From: Nocardioidaceae bacterium
Lineage (GTDB): Bacteria > Actinomycetota > Actinomycetes > Propionibacteriales > Nocardioidaceae
Assembly (NCBI GenBank): GCA_017744365.1
Contig: JAGIBL010000001.1
Location: 186,001 to 250,000, forward strand
Reading direction: 5' to 3'
DNA length: 64,000 nucleotides
In this document: one piece after another, positions 24,990 to 37,275 of the stretch
Numbering within the stretch: position 1 is the first letter of the stretch
Layout of the letters: each line of letters starts with the position of its first letter
The notes under the pieces: generated by a model
What the model was told of the DNA's origin: nothing
What the model saw: only the letters and a program-made list of their open reading frames with translations
Databases searched by the model: none
Made by a program: the position numbers and the translations under genes

Positions 24990-25259
24990 GTGAGCCTGAA
25001 CATCAAGGACGAGCAGGTGCACGACCTCGTCCGCCAGGCGGCTCGACGGGCCGGGCTGAGCCAGACCCGCGTGGTGGCCCGTGCGATCGAGGAGTTCCTC
25101 GCGCGCATGGAGGCCGAGGACGAGCGTGAGGCCCGGCGCCGGCGTCTGGATGCGCTGTGGGAGAGGTGGCAGCGCGAACCGCTCACCGAGGAGGAGAAGG
25201 CAGCGATGCGGCAGGTCGAGGAGAGTCTGTACGACCCGGAGACCGGGCTTCCCGCATGA
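24990..25259 (+). CDS. VapB-type antitoxin
   Basis: An 89-residue antitoxin: N-terminal ribbon-helix-helix-like DNA-binding part (MSLNIKDEQVHDLVRQAARR, then GLSQTRVVARAIEEFL), followed by a long charged helix that would wrap the toxin (ERWQREPLTEEEKAAM). GTG 24990. Its TGA overlaps the ATG of the toxin gene (ATGA), the standard layout. It probably represses its own promoter in the short gap 24957-24989, which holds two GGTAGAA copies. Confidence 0.88.
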   Translation: MSLNIKDEQVHDLVRQAARRAGLSQTRVVARAIEEFLARMEAEDEREARRRRLDALWERWQREPLTEEEKAAMRQVEESLYDPETGLPA

Positions 25260-25663
25260 TCGTGGACTCGTCGGCACTGGTGGCGATCGTGCGGGAGGAG
25301 TCAGACGCGTCCGTGTTCCTCGCCGCACTGCGAACGGCCGAGCGACCGCCGAGGATCGCGGCGCCGACGTTGGTCGAGACCTCGGTCGTGGTTGACGGTT
25401 CGCGGGTCCGCGCCGGCCGCAGGCTGGACGAGCTCGTGTTCGAGGCGAACCTCGAGGTCGTCCCCTTCGACGAGGAGATGGCGCGTATCGCGCGGGCGGC
25501 GTACCGGGACTTCGGGCGCGGCAGCGGCCACCCGGCCAACCTCAACCTCGGCGACTGCTTCTCCTACGCCCTGGCCGTCGTGACCGGTGAGCCACTGCTC
25601 TACAAGGGCGACGACTTCAGCCGCACCGATGTGCGCTCGGCCTCTCCTGAGGTCCAGTCGTAA
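25256..25663 (+). CDS. VapC-type PIN-domain toxin
   Basis: A 135-residue PIN-domain ribonuclease. The acidic metal-binding residues are in MIVDSSA (Asp4), ETSVVVD (Glu), LGDCFSYALA (Asp) and KGDDF (Asp), a complete catalytic set. Known VapC toxins cut tRNAs or rRNA. It overlaps the antitoxin stop by 4 bp. The pair sits just upstream of the ilvBNC leader, and no mobility genes are adjacent. Confidence 0.92.
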   Translation: MIVDSSALVAIVREESDASVFLAALRTAERPPRIAAPTLVETSVVVDGSRVRAGRRLDELVFEANLEVVPFDEEMARIARAAYRDFGRGSGHPANLNLGDCFSYALAVVTGEPLLYKGDDFSRTDVRSASPEVQS

Positions 25664-25751
25664 CCCTCGTTCCTGAGACGGCTGTCCCAGATGGTGGGAT
25701 CGCTGGCATAGTGAGTTGAGCGCCGTACGGCCCGAGGGGCAGGATGTGCCC

Positions 25752-25793
25752 ATGCGTTTCGAGATTCTTGTACGCACGCGACGCGTGAGCTGA
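25752..25793 (+). CDS. ilvB leader peptide MRFEILVRTRRVS
   Basis: A 13-codon ORF with consecutive Ile-Leu-Val codons (ATT CTT GTA), the three end products of the pathway, placed 100 nt upstream of ilvB. CGAGGGG lies about 14-20 nt upstream. Low Ile, Leu or Val should stall ribosomes at codons 5-7. The Arg/Val/Ser codons that follow lie within a 9-bp RNA stem (25779-25787 with 25811-25819), so ribosome position would change folding. Leader peptides before ilvB are known in Actinobacteria; this sequence fits the pattern. Confidence 0.85.
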   Translation: MRFEILVRTRRVS

Positions 25794-25819
25794 GGCTTCG
25801 GCCCCACGCCCGCGCGTCG
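25779..25819 (+). promoter_or_regulatory. Leader-overlapping stem of the ilvB attenuator
   Basis: CGACGCGTG (25779-25787) pairs with CGCGCGTCG (25811-25819), nine pairs including one G-U. The 5' arm lies in the last codons of the leader peptide, so a ribosome reaching the stop would melt it while one stalled at Ile-Leu-Val would not. The mechanism is inferred. Confidence 0.6.
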
Positions 25820-25820
25820 A

Positions 25821-25857
25821 CCCCTCGTTGCCGATCCGGCCGAGGGGTTTCTTGTTG
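25821..25857 (+). terminator. Intrinsic terminator of the ilvB attenuator
   Basis: CCCCTCG (25821-25827) pairs with CGAGGGG (25841-25847). The loop can extend the stem with GCCG/CGGC around ATC. A T-rich run TTTCTTGTT follows directly. It lies between the leader peptide and ilvB, where premature termination would act. Confidence 0.88.
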
Positions 25858-25892
25858 CTAGGACCCGGACACACGAAGAACGAAGGAAGCAG

Positions 25893-27646
25893 ATGACGGA
25901 CGAGGGCAGCACCGGGGCACAGGTCACCGGTGCCCAGAGCCTGATCAAGTCACTGGAGCACGCGGGTGTCGAGAACATCTTCGGCATTCCGGGCGGGGCG
26001 ATCCTCCCGGCGTACGACCCGCTCTACGACTCCAAGGTCCGGCACATCCTCGTACGGCACGAGCAGGGCGCCGGGCACGCGGCGCAGGGCTACGCGGTCG
26101 CGACCGGCCGGGTGGGCGTGTGCATGGCCACCAGCGGGCCGGGCGCGACCAACCTGGTGACCCCCATCGCGGACGCCTACATGGACTCGGTCCCGATGGT
26201 CGCGATCACCGGCCAGGTGCCGGCCGCCGCGATCGGCACCGACGCCTTCCAGGAGGCCGACATCCGCGGCATCACCATGCCGATCACCAAGCACAACTTC
26301 CTGGTCACCGACCCGGCCGAGATCCCGCGCACGGTCGCCGAGGCGTTCTACCTCGCCAGCACCGGCCGCCCGGGTCCCGTACTGGTGGACGTGGCCAAGT
26401 CCGCGCTCCAGGCGATGACCTCCTTCGACTGGCCGACCGAGCTGAACCTGCCCGGCTACCGGCCCGTCGCGCGGCCGCACTCCAAGCAGATCCGCGAGGC
26501 GACCAAGCTGATCCTGGAGGCGCGCAAGCCCGTCCTGTACGTCGGCGGCGGCGTGATCCGGGCGCGGGCGTCGAAGGAGCTGCGCGTCCTGGCCGAGATG
26601 ACCGGTATCCCGGTGGTGACCACGTTGATGGCCCGGGGCGCGTTCCCGGACAGCCACCCGCAGCACCTCGGCATGCCTGGCATGCACGGCACCGTGGCCG
26701 CGGTCGCCGGCCTGCAGAAGTCGGACCTGATCATCAGCCTGGGCGCCCGCTTCGACGACCGGGTCACCGGCAACCTGGACTCCTTCGCGCCGGGCGCGAA
26801 GGTGATCCACGCCGACATCGACCCGGCGGAGATCGGCAAGAACCGCGTCGTCGACGTGCCGATCGTGGGTGACTGCCGCGAGGTGATCGCCGACCTGATC
26901 GTCGCGCTGCAGGCCGAGCAGGACGCCGGCACCACCGGTGACTACGAGGGCTGGGTGAAGTTCGTCGCCGGTCTCAAGGCGCGCTACCCGCTCAGCTACG
27001 ACACCCCGGCCGAGGGCCTGGCGCCGCAGTACGTGCTCGAGCGACTCGGCCGGATCGCCGGCCCGGAGGCGATCTACTGCGCGGGCGTGGGGCAGCACCA
27101 GATGTGGGCCACCCACTACGTCGGCTTCGAGAACCCGCAGACGTGGATCAACTCAGGTGGCGCGGGCACGATGGGCTTCGCGGTCCCGGCCGCGATGGGC
27201 GCCAAGGTCGGCCGGCCGGACACCACCGTCTGGGCGATCGACGGCGACGGCTGCTTCCAGATGACCAACCAGGAGCTGGCCACCTGCACGATCGAGGGCA
27301 TCCCGATCAAGGTCGCGGTCATCAACAACGAGTCGCTCGGCATGGTCCGGCAGTGGCAGACGCTCTTCTACAACGAGCGCTACTCCAACACCGACCTGCA
27401 GTCCAAGCGTGTGCCGGACTTCGTCAAGCTCGCCGACGCGTACGGCGCCATCGGGCTGTCCTGCGAGAGCCCGGCGGACGTGGACGCGACCATCCAGAAG
27501 GCGATGGAGATCGACGACGTGCCCGTGGTGGTCGACTTCCGGGTCAACCGCGACGCGATGGTCTGGCCGATGGTGGCCGCCGGGACGTCGAACGACGACA
27601 TCAAGTACGCGCGCGACCTGGCGCCCGACTTCGAGGAGGACGAGCT

Positions 27647-27650
<4 letters not shown>
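25893..27650 (+). CDS. ilvB: Acetolactate synthase large (catalytic) subunit
   Basis: A 585-residue thiamine-diphosphate enzyme joining two pyruvates to acetolactate, or pyruvate and 2-oxobutyrate to acetohydroxybutyrate, the committed step for Val/Leu and Ile. The catalytic Glu region is [20 protein letters not shown]; the FAD/regulatory domain is central; the ThDP motif is [17 protein letters not shown]...[17 protein letters not shown] precedes ATG 25893. First gene of ilvB-ilvN-ilvC, behind a leader-peptide/terminator element. The final codons overlap ilvN (GTGA). Confidence 0.97.
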
Positions 27651-29261
<1,611 letters not shown>

Positions 29262-29380
29262 CAGCGGAGCGTCCGCGGCGTTGTCGTCCCTCGACGACCG
29301 CTCCGCCCCCAAGGTCGCCTTCGGTCCTCCGCCTGGCGGCCGCACGCGCTGTCAGCACGTGGACCCGCTGAGCCCGCGTC

Positions 29381-29417
29381 ACGAGATCCCCGGAAGGCCA
29401 CCTTCCGGGGATCTCGT
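29381..29417. terminator. Perfect 17-bp inverted repeat after ilvC
   Basis: ACGAGATCCCCGGAAGG (29381-29397) and its exact complement (29401-29417) flank a 3-nt loop. There is no long T-run, as is common for actinobacterial terminators. It would end the ilvBNC transcript and insulate the peptidase gene that starts 18 bp later. Confidence 0.75.
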
Positions 29418-29435
29418 CGTTCTAGGGTGCCGGGC

Positions 29436-30917
29436 ATGGCCCCCTCCCAGGTCCTCTCACGCCGTGCCCTGCTCACCGCCGGGGGAGTGGCGGGCGCGCT
29501 CGCGCCGGCCCCGCCCGCCGAGGCGGCCGCCGTCAGTGTCGACACCCTCTGGCGCTGGAACCACGTGCTCGCCGACCGCGGCCCCCGGCTGACCGGGAAC
29601 ACCGCGCACCGCTGGTACGTCGACTGGCTGGCGTACCGGTTCGCCCGGGCCGGCCTGCGCGTCCACCGCGATCGGCACACGTTCACCCGGTGGGCGCCGC
29701 GCCGGTGGAGCCTGAGCGTCGAGGGTGTCCCGGTCCCGGTCGCGTTCTACTTCCCCTACTCCGGCGAGACCCCGCCCGGCGGGGTGAGCGGCAGGCTCGC
29801 CTACCTCGGCGCCAGCCCGCTCAACGCGGCGCTGTGGTCGCGGGCGCGCGGCAAGATCGCCGTGGTCGACGTGGCCTCCCCGCAGCTGCCGATCACGGCC
29901 ACGTTCCCGCCGACCGGGCGCTACCCGAGCACGGCTCGGCCACCGCTGCTCGCGCCGGCGCCGTCGATCGCGGACGTCGCGCTCGCCCCGCTCCTCGAGG
30001 GCGCCAGGGCCGCCGGGGTTCTCGGCGTCATCTGCATCCGCACCGGGGTCAGCGACGCGCTGGCCCGCGACCAGTACAGCCCGTTCACGACCGGGCACCA
30101 GGGCTGCCCGGCGCTGTGGGTCGGGCCGACCGCGGGGAAGCGGCTGCGTGCGCAGGCCCGCGCCGGCGCGCACGCCACGCTGACCCTCGATGCCCGGCTG
30201 CTGCCCGGCTCGGCCAGCGACACCGTCTGGGCGGTGCTGCCGGGCAGCGACCCGCGCGAGGCGGTCGTGGTGAACACGCACACCGACGGGCCGAACGTGG
30301 CCGAGGAGAACGGCGGGCTCGGGCTGCTCGCGCTGGCCCGCGAGTTCGCCGCGGTGCCCCGGTCGCGGCGTCGCCGTACGCTGGTCTTCGTGGCCACGAC
30401 CGGCCACTTCCAGCTGCCGCAGTTCAACTCCGGTGCCCCGCTCGCCCAGTCCGCGAGCCTGTGGATCCAGGACCATCCCGAGATGATCCGCGGCCGTCGC
30501 CGTACGGTCGCGGCCCTCACCCTGGAGCACCTCGGCTGCCGGGAGTGGGGCGACAACCCGGTGACGAACCGGTACGCCGCCACCGGCCGCAACGAGGCCG
30601 GGTTCTGCTACACGACCACGCCGGCGATGCGCCGGTCCTACCTGCGCAGCGCCGCCGGGACCGCGAACCGGCGCACCTTCACGGTCGCACCGCCGCCGGT
30701 GCTCTACTTCGGCGAGGGCCACGACTTCTACCACGCCGGCATCGCCACGGCCTCGCTGATCCCGGCGCCGTCGTACCTGGTCGCCGCGCCGCGCGACGGC
30801 GCCATCGGCAAGCTCGACAAGAACCTGATGCACGGTCAGGTGCGCACCTTCGCGCGGATGATCCGGGCCCTCGACGGTCTCTCCGCGCGCCAGATCGGCC
30901 GGCCGCTCGGGCTCTGA
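29436..30917 (+). CDS. Tat-exported M28-like aminopeptidase-fold protein
   Basis: A 493-residue exported protein. The N-terminus SRRALLTAGGVAGALA looks like a twin-arginine signal (SRRxLL). A PA-like insert comes near residues 110-240 (LAPLLEGARAAGVLGVICI). The M28-type core has VVVNTHTDGPNVAEENGG, where His-x-Asp and a Glu-Glu pair resemble the zinc ligands and catalytic acid, then LEHLG and a late YFGEGHDFYHAG. The usual DDxSG motif is replaced by EENGG, so metal binding may differ or be lost. ATG 29436 is used; GTG 29427 is possible. Confidence 0.75.
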   Translation: MAPSQVLSRRALLTAGGVAGALAPAPPAEAAAVSVDTLWRWNHVLADRGPRLTGNTAHRWYVDWLAYRFARAGLRVHRDRHTFTRWAPRRWSLSVEGVPVPVAFYFPYSGETPPGGVSGRLAYLGASPLNAALWSRARGKIAVVDVASPQLPITATFPPTGRYPSTARPPLLAPAPSIADVALAPLLEGARAAGVLGVICIRTGVSDALARDQYSPFTTGHQGCPALWVGPTAGKRLRAQARAGAHATLTLDARLLPGSASDTVWAVLPGSDPREAVVVNTHTDGPNVAEENGGLGLLALAREFAAVPRSRRRRTLVFVATTGHFQLPQFNSGAPLAQSASLWIQDHPEMIRGRRRTVAALTLEHLGCREWGDNPVTNRYAATGRNEAGFCYTTTPAMRRSYLRSAAGTANRRTFTVAPPPVLYFGEGHDFYHAGIATASLIPAPSYLVAAPRDGAIGKLDKNLMHGQVRTFARMIRALDGLSARQIGRPLGL

Positions 30918-30932
30918 CCCCTTCCCGATTTT

Positions 30933-30946
30933 TAGAACACGTTCTA
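30933..30946. promoter_or_regulatory. KstR-like operator TAGAACACGTTCTA
   Basis: A 6+2+6 inverted repeat that fits the TnnAACnnGTTnnA motif bound by KstR, the TetR-type repressor of sterol catabolism in mycobacteria and rhodococci. It ends 10 bp before the ATG of the SnoaL-like gene, where a repressor would block transcription or initiation. Assignment rests on motif match alone. Confidence 0.6.
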
Positions 30947-30956
30947 CAGTCCGGGC

Positions 30957-31439
30957 ATGGACCTCATCGCGATCGAGGAGATCAAGCGCCTCAAGTACCG
31001 CTACTTCCGCACCCTCGACCTCAAGCAGTGGGACGAGTTCGGGGACTGCCTGACCGCCGACGTGAAGGCCCGGTACGGCACCCAGGCGATGAACGAGCCG
31101 CTGCACTACGACAACCGCGACGACGTGGTCGCCTTCATGTCGGAGAACCTCGGTCCGGGCATCGTCACCATCCACATCGCCAACCACCCCGAGATCGACG
31201 TCGACGGCGAGGTCGCGACGGGGTCGTGGGCCTTCGAGGACACCGTGATCGTCCCGGACTTCAAGGTCACCATCCGCGGCGGCGGCTACTACCTCGACGA
31301 GTACCGCAAGGACGCCGACGGGCGCTGGCGGATCGCGGCGACGAAGTACGAGCGCATCTACGAGGCGATGACCTCCCTGGAGGACACGCCCAGCTTCAAG
31401 CTCATCGCGAACCGCTGGGACCCGAGCCTCAGTCACTGA
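30957..31439 (+). CDS. SnoaL-like / NTF2-fold protein
   Basis: A 160-residue cone-shaped alpha+beta protein of the SnoaL_4 or bile-acid-dehydratase-like group. It starts with a helix (AIEEIKRLKYRYFRTLDLKQ), a Trp-Asp-x-Phe turn (WDEFGDCLTAD), a histidine-bearing strand (GIVTIHIANHPEI) and a C-terminal sheet (GRWRIAATKYERIY). Related proteins are hydratases, isomerases or dehydratases acting on steroid or polyketide ligands. The KstR-like box just upstream suggests a role with sterols or similar lipids. There is almost no leader before the ATG and no Shine-Dalgarno. Confidence 0.82.
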   Translation: MDLIAIEEIKRLKYRYFRTLDLKQWDEFGDCLTADVKARYGTQAMNEPLHYDNRDDVVAFMSENLGPGIVTIHIANHPEIDVDGEVATGSWAFEDTVIVPDFKVTIRGGGYYLDEYRKDADGRWRIAATKYERIYEAMTSLEDTPSFKLIANRWDPSLSH

Positions 31440-31463
31440 GGCCCGGGTCCCGTACGGCGAGTG

Positions 31464-32270
31464 CTACTTCACCTCGGAGCGCACCACCAGCCGCAGCCCG
31501 ACCGCGAGCGGGATCACCAGCCAGACCAGGCCCGAGACGGCCAGGTGGGCCCACTCGGTGGCGGTGAGCCCGCCGTCGTACAGCTGGCCGGAGGCGAACT
31601 GGAAGTCGACCCAGCCCTGGATGCGCTCGAACCAGTCCTGGAACGCGGCCAGGGCGCCGAACGCCGCCGGCAGCACCAGCGCGTAGACGAAGTAGCCCAC
31701 GATGGCGCCGGGGGAGTTGCGGATCAGCACGCCGAGCATGAAGCCCATCAGCATGCCCAGGCCGTCGGCGAAGAAGATCGTCAGCGCGTTGCCGACGCTG
31801 ATGTCCCAGACCGTGTCCTGACCCATCAGAGCGCTGCCGGCGACGTTGCCGAGCGCGCCGACCGAGAAGGCGATCGCGATCGAGGTGACCCCGACCAGCA
31901 GGGTGGCAGCGAGCTTGGCGCCGATCACCTGACCCCGGTGCGGCACCAGGGTGAACGTGGTCAGCCCGGTGCGCTGGCTCCACTCGCTGGTCACGGCGAG
32001 GATGCCGGCCATCGGCAGCACGATCGACAGCGGTGCCCCGATCGCGGCCGCGAAGCTGCCGTAGGACAGGTCCGGATCGGCGAACACCGTGATGATCGTG
32101 GCCACGACCGACAGCAGCGCGCCGCCGGTCAGCAGCCAGAACCCGGACCGGGTGTTGAACATCTTCTGCAGCTCGACGCCGATCAGCCGGCTGGTCGGGA
32201 TGGTCTCGGTGGAGCGCAGCCCGCGCACGCGCGCCTTCGAGACGGGACGGTCGATCACAGACGTACTCAT
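31464..32270 (-). CDS. ABC-2 type transporter permease
   Basis: A 268-residue membrane subunit with about six membrane segments (LLTGGALLSVVATIITVF; LSIVLPMAGILAVTSEW; AATLLVGVTSIAIAFSVGAL; GAIVGYFVYALVLPAAFG; HLAVSGLVWLVIPLAVGL). ATG 32270 overlaps the ATPase gene stop (ATGA), so the pair forms one importer/exporter operon. The substrate is unknown; the arrangement resembles actinobacterial daunorubicin-type or nutrient-stress exporters. Confidence 0.88.
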   Translation of the reverse strand: MSTSVIDRPVSKARVRGLRSTETIPTSRLIGVELQKMFNTRSGFWLLTGGALLSVVATIITVFADPDLSYGSFAAAIGAPLSIVLPMAGILAVTSEWSQRTGLTTFTLVPHRGQVIGAKLAATLLVGVTSIAIAFSVGALGNVAGSALMGQDTVWDISVGNALTIFFADGLGMLMGFMLGVLIRNSPGAIVGYFVYALVLPAAFGALAAFQDWFERIQGWVDFQFASGQLYDGGLTATEWAHLAVSGLVWLVIPLAVGLRLVVRSEVK

Positions 32271-33184
32271 GCCGCCACTCCTTCGGTGTTTCCCTCACGC
32301 TGGGACTCGGCGGTGAGCTCCAGGAACATCTCCTCCAGGCCGGCGCCGTCGGCGGCGCGCAGCTCGGTCAGCGGGACGCGGGCGTCCATCGCCAGCAGCC
32401 CGACCTGCTCGGCGTCGGCGTCGGTGCGGACCGCGCCGTCCCCGGTGATCGAGCTGGCGATCCCGGCCGCGCTCAGCGCCCGGGTCAGGCCGGCCACGTC
32501 GCGGGTGCGGACCAGGGTCCCGGCCGCCGCGAGCAGCTCCTCCTTGGTGCCCTGAGCGACGATCCGGCCGTTGCCGATCACCACCAGGTCGTCGGCGACG
32601 ACCTCGATCTCGTGCAGCAGGTGCGAGGAGAGCAGCACGGTGCCGCCCTCGTCGGCGTAGTCGCGGAGCAGGTCGCGCATCCACCGGATGCCGGCCGGGT
32701 CCAGGCCGTTGGCCGGCTCGTCGAGGATGAGCACGGCCGGGTCGCCGAGCAGCGCGGCGGCGATGCCGAGCCGCTGGCGCATGCCCAGCGAGTAGTTGCG
32801 CACCCGCCGGTCGGCCTCGGCGTCGGTGAGGCTGACCCGGCGCAGCATCTCCTCGACGCGCATCTTCGGCAGGCCCATGGTGCGGGCCGCGACGGCGAGG
32901 ATCTCCCGCCCGGTGCGGCCGGCGTGCTGGGCCGAGGCGTCGAGCAGCACGCCCACGTCCAGGCCGGGGTTGGGGAGCTCGGCGAAGGGACGGCCGTCGA
33001 TCAGCGCCGTCCCGCTGGTGGGCGGGGTCAGCCCGACCATGATCCGCATGGTCGTGGACTTGCCCGCGCCGTTGGGGCCGAGGAAGCCGGTCACGCGTCC
33101 GGCCCGCGCGGTGAACGAGACGTCGTCGACGGCCCGGAAGCCGCCGTACGTCCTCGTCAGGTTCTCAACAGTGATCATGGGCAT
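32267..33184 (-). CDS. ABC transporter ATP-binding protein
   Basis: A 305-residue ATPase: Walker A GPNGAGKST, signature YSLGMRQRLGIAAAL (LGMRQ variant), Walker B AVLILDEPANGLDP and the switch His in LLSSHLLHEIE. A C-terminal extension of about 90 residues is typical of DrrA-like or CcmA-like exporters. Start at ATG 33184 (MPM) or 33178 (MIT); a weak GAAAG lies upstream of both. It drives the permease encoded directly downstream. Confidence 0.93.
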   Translation of the reverse strand: MPMITVENLTRTYGGFRAVDDVSFTARAGRVTGFLGPNGAGKSTTMRIMVGLTPPTSGTALIDGRPFAELPNPGLDVGVLLDASAQHAGRTGREILAVAARTMGLPKMRVEEMLRRVSLTDAEADRRVRNYSLGMRQRLGIAAALLGDPAVLILDEPANGLDPAGIRWMRDLLRDYADEGGTVLLSSHLLHEIEVVADDLVVIGNGRIVAQGTKEELLAAAGTLVRTRDVAGLTRALSAAGIASSITGDGAVRTDADAEQVGLLAMDARVPLTELRAADGAGLEEMFLELTAESQREGNTEGVAA

Positions 33185-33319
33185 GACTTTCGTCGTACGA
33201 CGGGGCAGCGCACATCGGGGAGACCACCACAACCACCCCTGAGCCGACCCCGGGATCCCTAGGGGTCACCCTGGTCACGCGCCGGAATACAACTGGACCC
33301 TGGTCCGGTTGGGCCAGTC

Positions 33320-35513
<2,194 letters not shown>

Positions 35514-35519
35514 AAGCGG

Positions 35520-37100
35520 CTAGCTCAGCGCGATCCGCCTGGTCACCCCGATGTCGGCCAGGAATCGCTCGTCGTGGCTGGCCACCAGCAGTGCCCCGCC
35601 GTACGACGAGAGCGCGCCGACCAGCTGGCCCACGCTGGCCAGGTCGAGGTTGTTCGTCGGCTCGTCGAGGAGCAGCAGCCGCGGCGCCGGCTCGGCCAGC
35701 AGCAGGCAGGCCAGCGTCGCCCGGAACAGCTCGCCACCCGACAGCGCCCCGACGACCCGGTCGGCGGCCCGGCCCCGGAACAGGAACCGGGCCAGCGACG
35801 CCCTGATCGCGTTCGGCTCGCTCGCCGGGGCCAGCACCCGCGCGTTCTCGGCCACGGTGAGGGCCGGGTCCAGCACGTCCAGCCGCTGCGGCAGCAGCCG
35901 GGCCGGCACATCGAGACGAACCGTTCCGTCTCGTGGCGCCAGCGACCCGGTGACCGTGTGCAGCAGGGTGCTCTTCCCGCTCCCGTTGGCGCCGGTGACC
36001 GCGACGCGCTCCGGGCCTGCGATCTCCAGGTCGAGCAGCCGGCCGGTGCGCAGCACGACCCGGTCCAGGCCGAGCACCTGCTGGCCGCGGTGCACCGTGG
36101 TCGCGGGCAGGTCGACCGCGATCTCCTGGTCCTCGCGAACACGTTCCTGGGCCTCGTCGTACCGCTGCCGGGCGCCCTCGAGCCGGTCGTCCTGGACCGC
36201 GCGGAGCTTGGCCGCGGAGACCTGGGCAGCCCGCTTCTTCGCGCCCGCGACGATCTTCGGCATCGACTGCGCGGACTTGTCCCCGTAGCGGCGGCGCCGC
36301 GCCAGCACCACCTCGGCCTCGACCCGGTCGCGCTGCTCGCGCCGGACGTCGTTGCGCGCCGCGGTCAGGGCCTGCTCGGCGGCGCGCTGCTCGTCGGCCA
36401 CCGCCGTGGCGTACGACGACCAGCCACCGCCGTACCAGGTCAGCGACCGGGCGCCCGCCCGCTCGCGGCGCACCCGGACCTCGGCGATCCGGTCCACGTG
36501 CTCGAGCAGCTCGCGGTCGTGGCTGACCACGACCAGGGTGCCGCGGTAGCCGGCGACCAGCTGGTGCAGCGCCGCGCGGGCCTCCCGGTCGAGGTTGTTG
36601 GTCGGCTCGTCGAGCAGCAGCACCTCGGGCCGCCGCAGCAGCAGCGCCGCCAGCGCGAGCCGGGTGCACTCGCCGCCGCTGAGCTCGCCGAGGCGCCGGT
36701 CGAGCACGTCCGCGGGCAGGCCGAGGCGGGCGAGCTCGGCGACCGCACGCTCCTCGACGTCCCAGGCGTCGCCGACCACGTCGAAGTGGCGCGGGTCGGT
36801 CTCGCCGCGCTCGATGGCGTGCAGCGCCCGTCGTACCGGAGCGATGCCGAGGTGCACGTCGACCGGCTCGTCCGCGCGCAGCACTAGGTCCTGGCGCAGC
36901 CAGGCGACCCGTTCGGGGCCCGAGACCGAGCCCGAGGTGGGCGCGAGCTCGCCGGCGAGCAGGCGCAGCAGGGTGGACTTGCCGCTGCCGTTGTCACCGA
37001 CGATGCCGGTGCGGCCGTCGGGAAAGGTGGCGCTGAAGCGATCGAGGGCGAGGTCGCCGTCGGGCCAGCGCAGGGAGACGTCGTGGAAGGCGAGAGACAT
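35520..37100 (-). CDS. ABC-F family ATPase
   Basis: A 526-residue protein with two ATPase domains and no membrane segments. Domain 1: GDNGSGKST, LSGGECTRLALAALL, LLLDEPTNNLD. A charged linker near 240-310 follows (RYDEAQERVREDQEIAVD). Domain 2: GANGSGKSTLL, LSGGELFRATLACLL, LLLDEPTNNLD. ABC-F proteins act on the ribosome; some give antibiotic resistance by displacing drugs, others are translation factors. Which applies cannot be told here. ATG 37100 lies downstream of an unusual 460-bp non-coding region that could carry its control elements. Confidence 0.92.
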   Translation of the reverse strand: MSLAFHDVSLRWPDGDLALDRFSATFPDGRTGIVGDNGSGKSTLLRLLAGELAPTSGSVSGPERVAWLRQDLVLRADEPVDVHLGIAPVRRALHAIERGETDPRHFDVVGDAWDVEERAVAELARLGLPADVLDRRLGELSGGECTRLALAALLLRRPEVLLLDEPTNNLDREARAALHQLVAGYRGTLVVVSHDRELLEHVDRIAEVRVRRERAGARSLTWYGGGWSSYATAVADEQRAAEQALTAARNDVRREQRDRVEAEVVLARRRRYGDKSAQSMPKIVAGAKKRAAQVSAAKLRAVQDDRLEGARQRYDEAQERVREDQEIAVDLPATTVHRGQQVLGLDRVVLRTGRLLDLEIAGPERVAVTGANGSGKSTLLHTVTGSLAPRDGTVRLDVPARLLPQRLDVLDPALTVAENARVLAPASEPNAIRASLARFLFRGRAADRVVGALSGGELFRATLACLLLAEPAPRLLLLDEPTNNLDLASVGQLVGALSSYGGALLVASHDERFLADIGVTRRIALS

Positions 37101-37226
37101 GGAGGGGCTCCGGAGGGAAGGCGGGTCGGGGGACCGGGATCGACCTCACGAGAGCATGGGCAGGACCGTACGTGGCATGTCCGGAGAGCGCCAACCGGTT
37201 TTTCCGTCCACAGGTTCAGGCCCGAT

Positions 37227-37275
37227 CCTGTGGGTAACCGGGGCGCTCCTGTGGACGACCGGGGCCGTTCTGTGG
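37227..37275. repeat. Three CTGTGG repeats at 21-bp period
   Basis: CCTGTGGGTAACCGGGG starts at 37227, CCTGTGGACGACCGGGG at 37248 and TCTGTGGAGGAC at 37269, exactly 21 bp apart (two helical turns). A fourth, inverted copy (CGTCCACAGG) is at 37205-37214. Each resembles a degenerate actinobacterial DnaA box (TGTGGACAA in reverse). Confidence 0.7.

Noticed and set aside
37204-37275. Chromosomal replication origin
   Set aside because: The boxes are degenerate and few, and dnaA, dnaN or parAB are not nearby.
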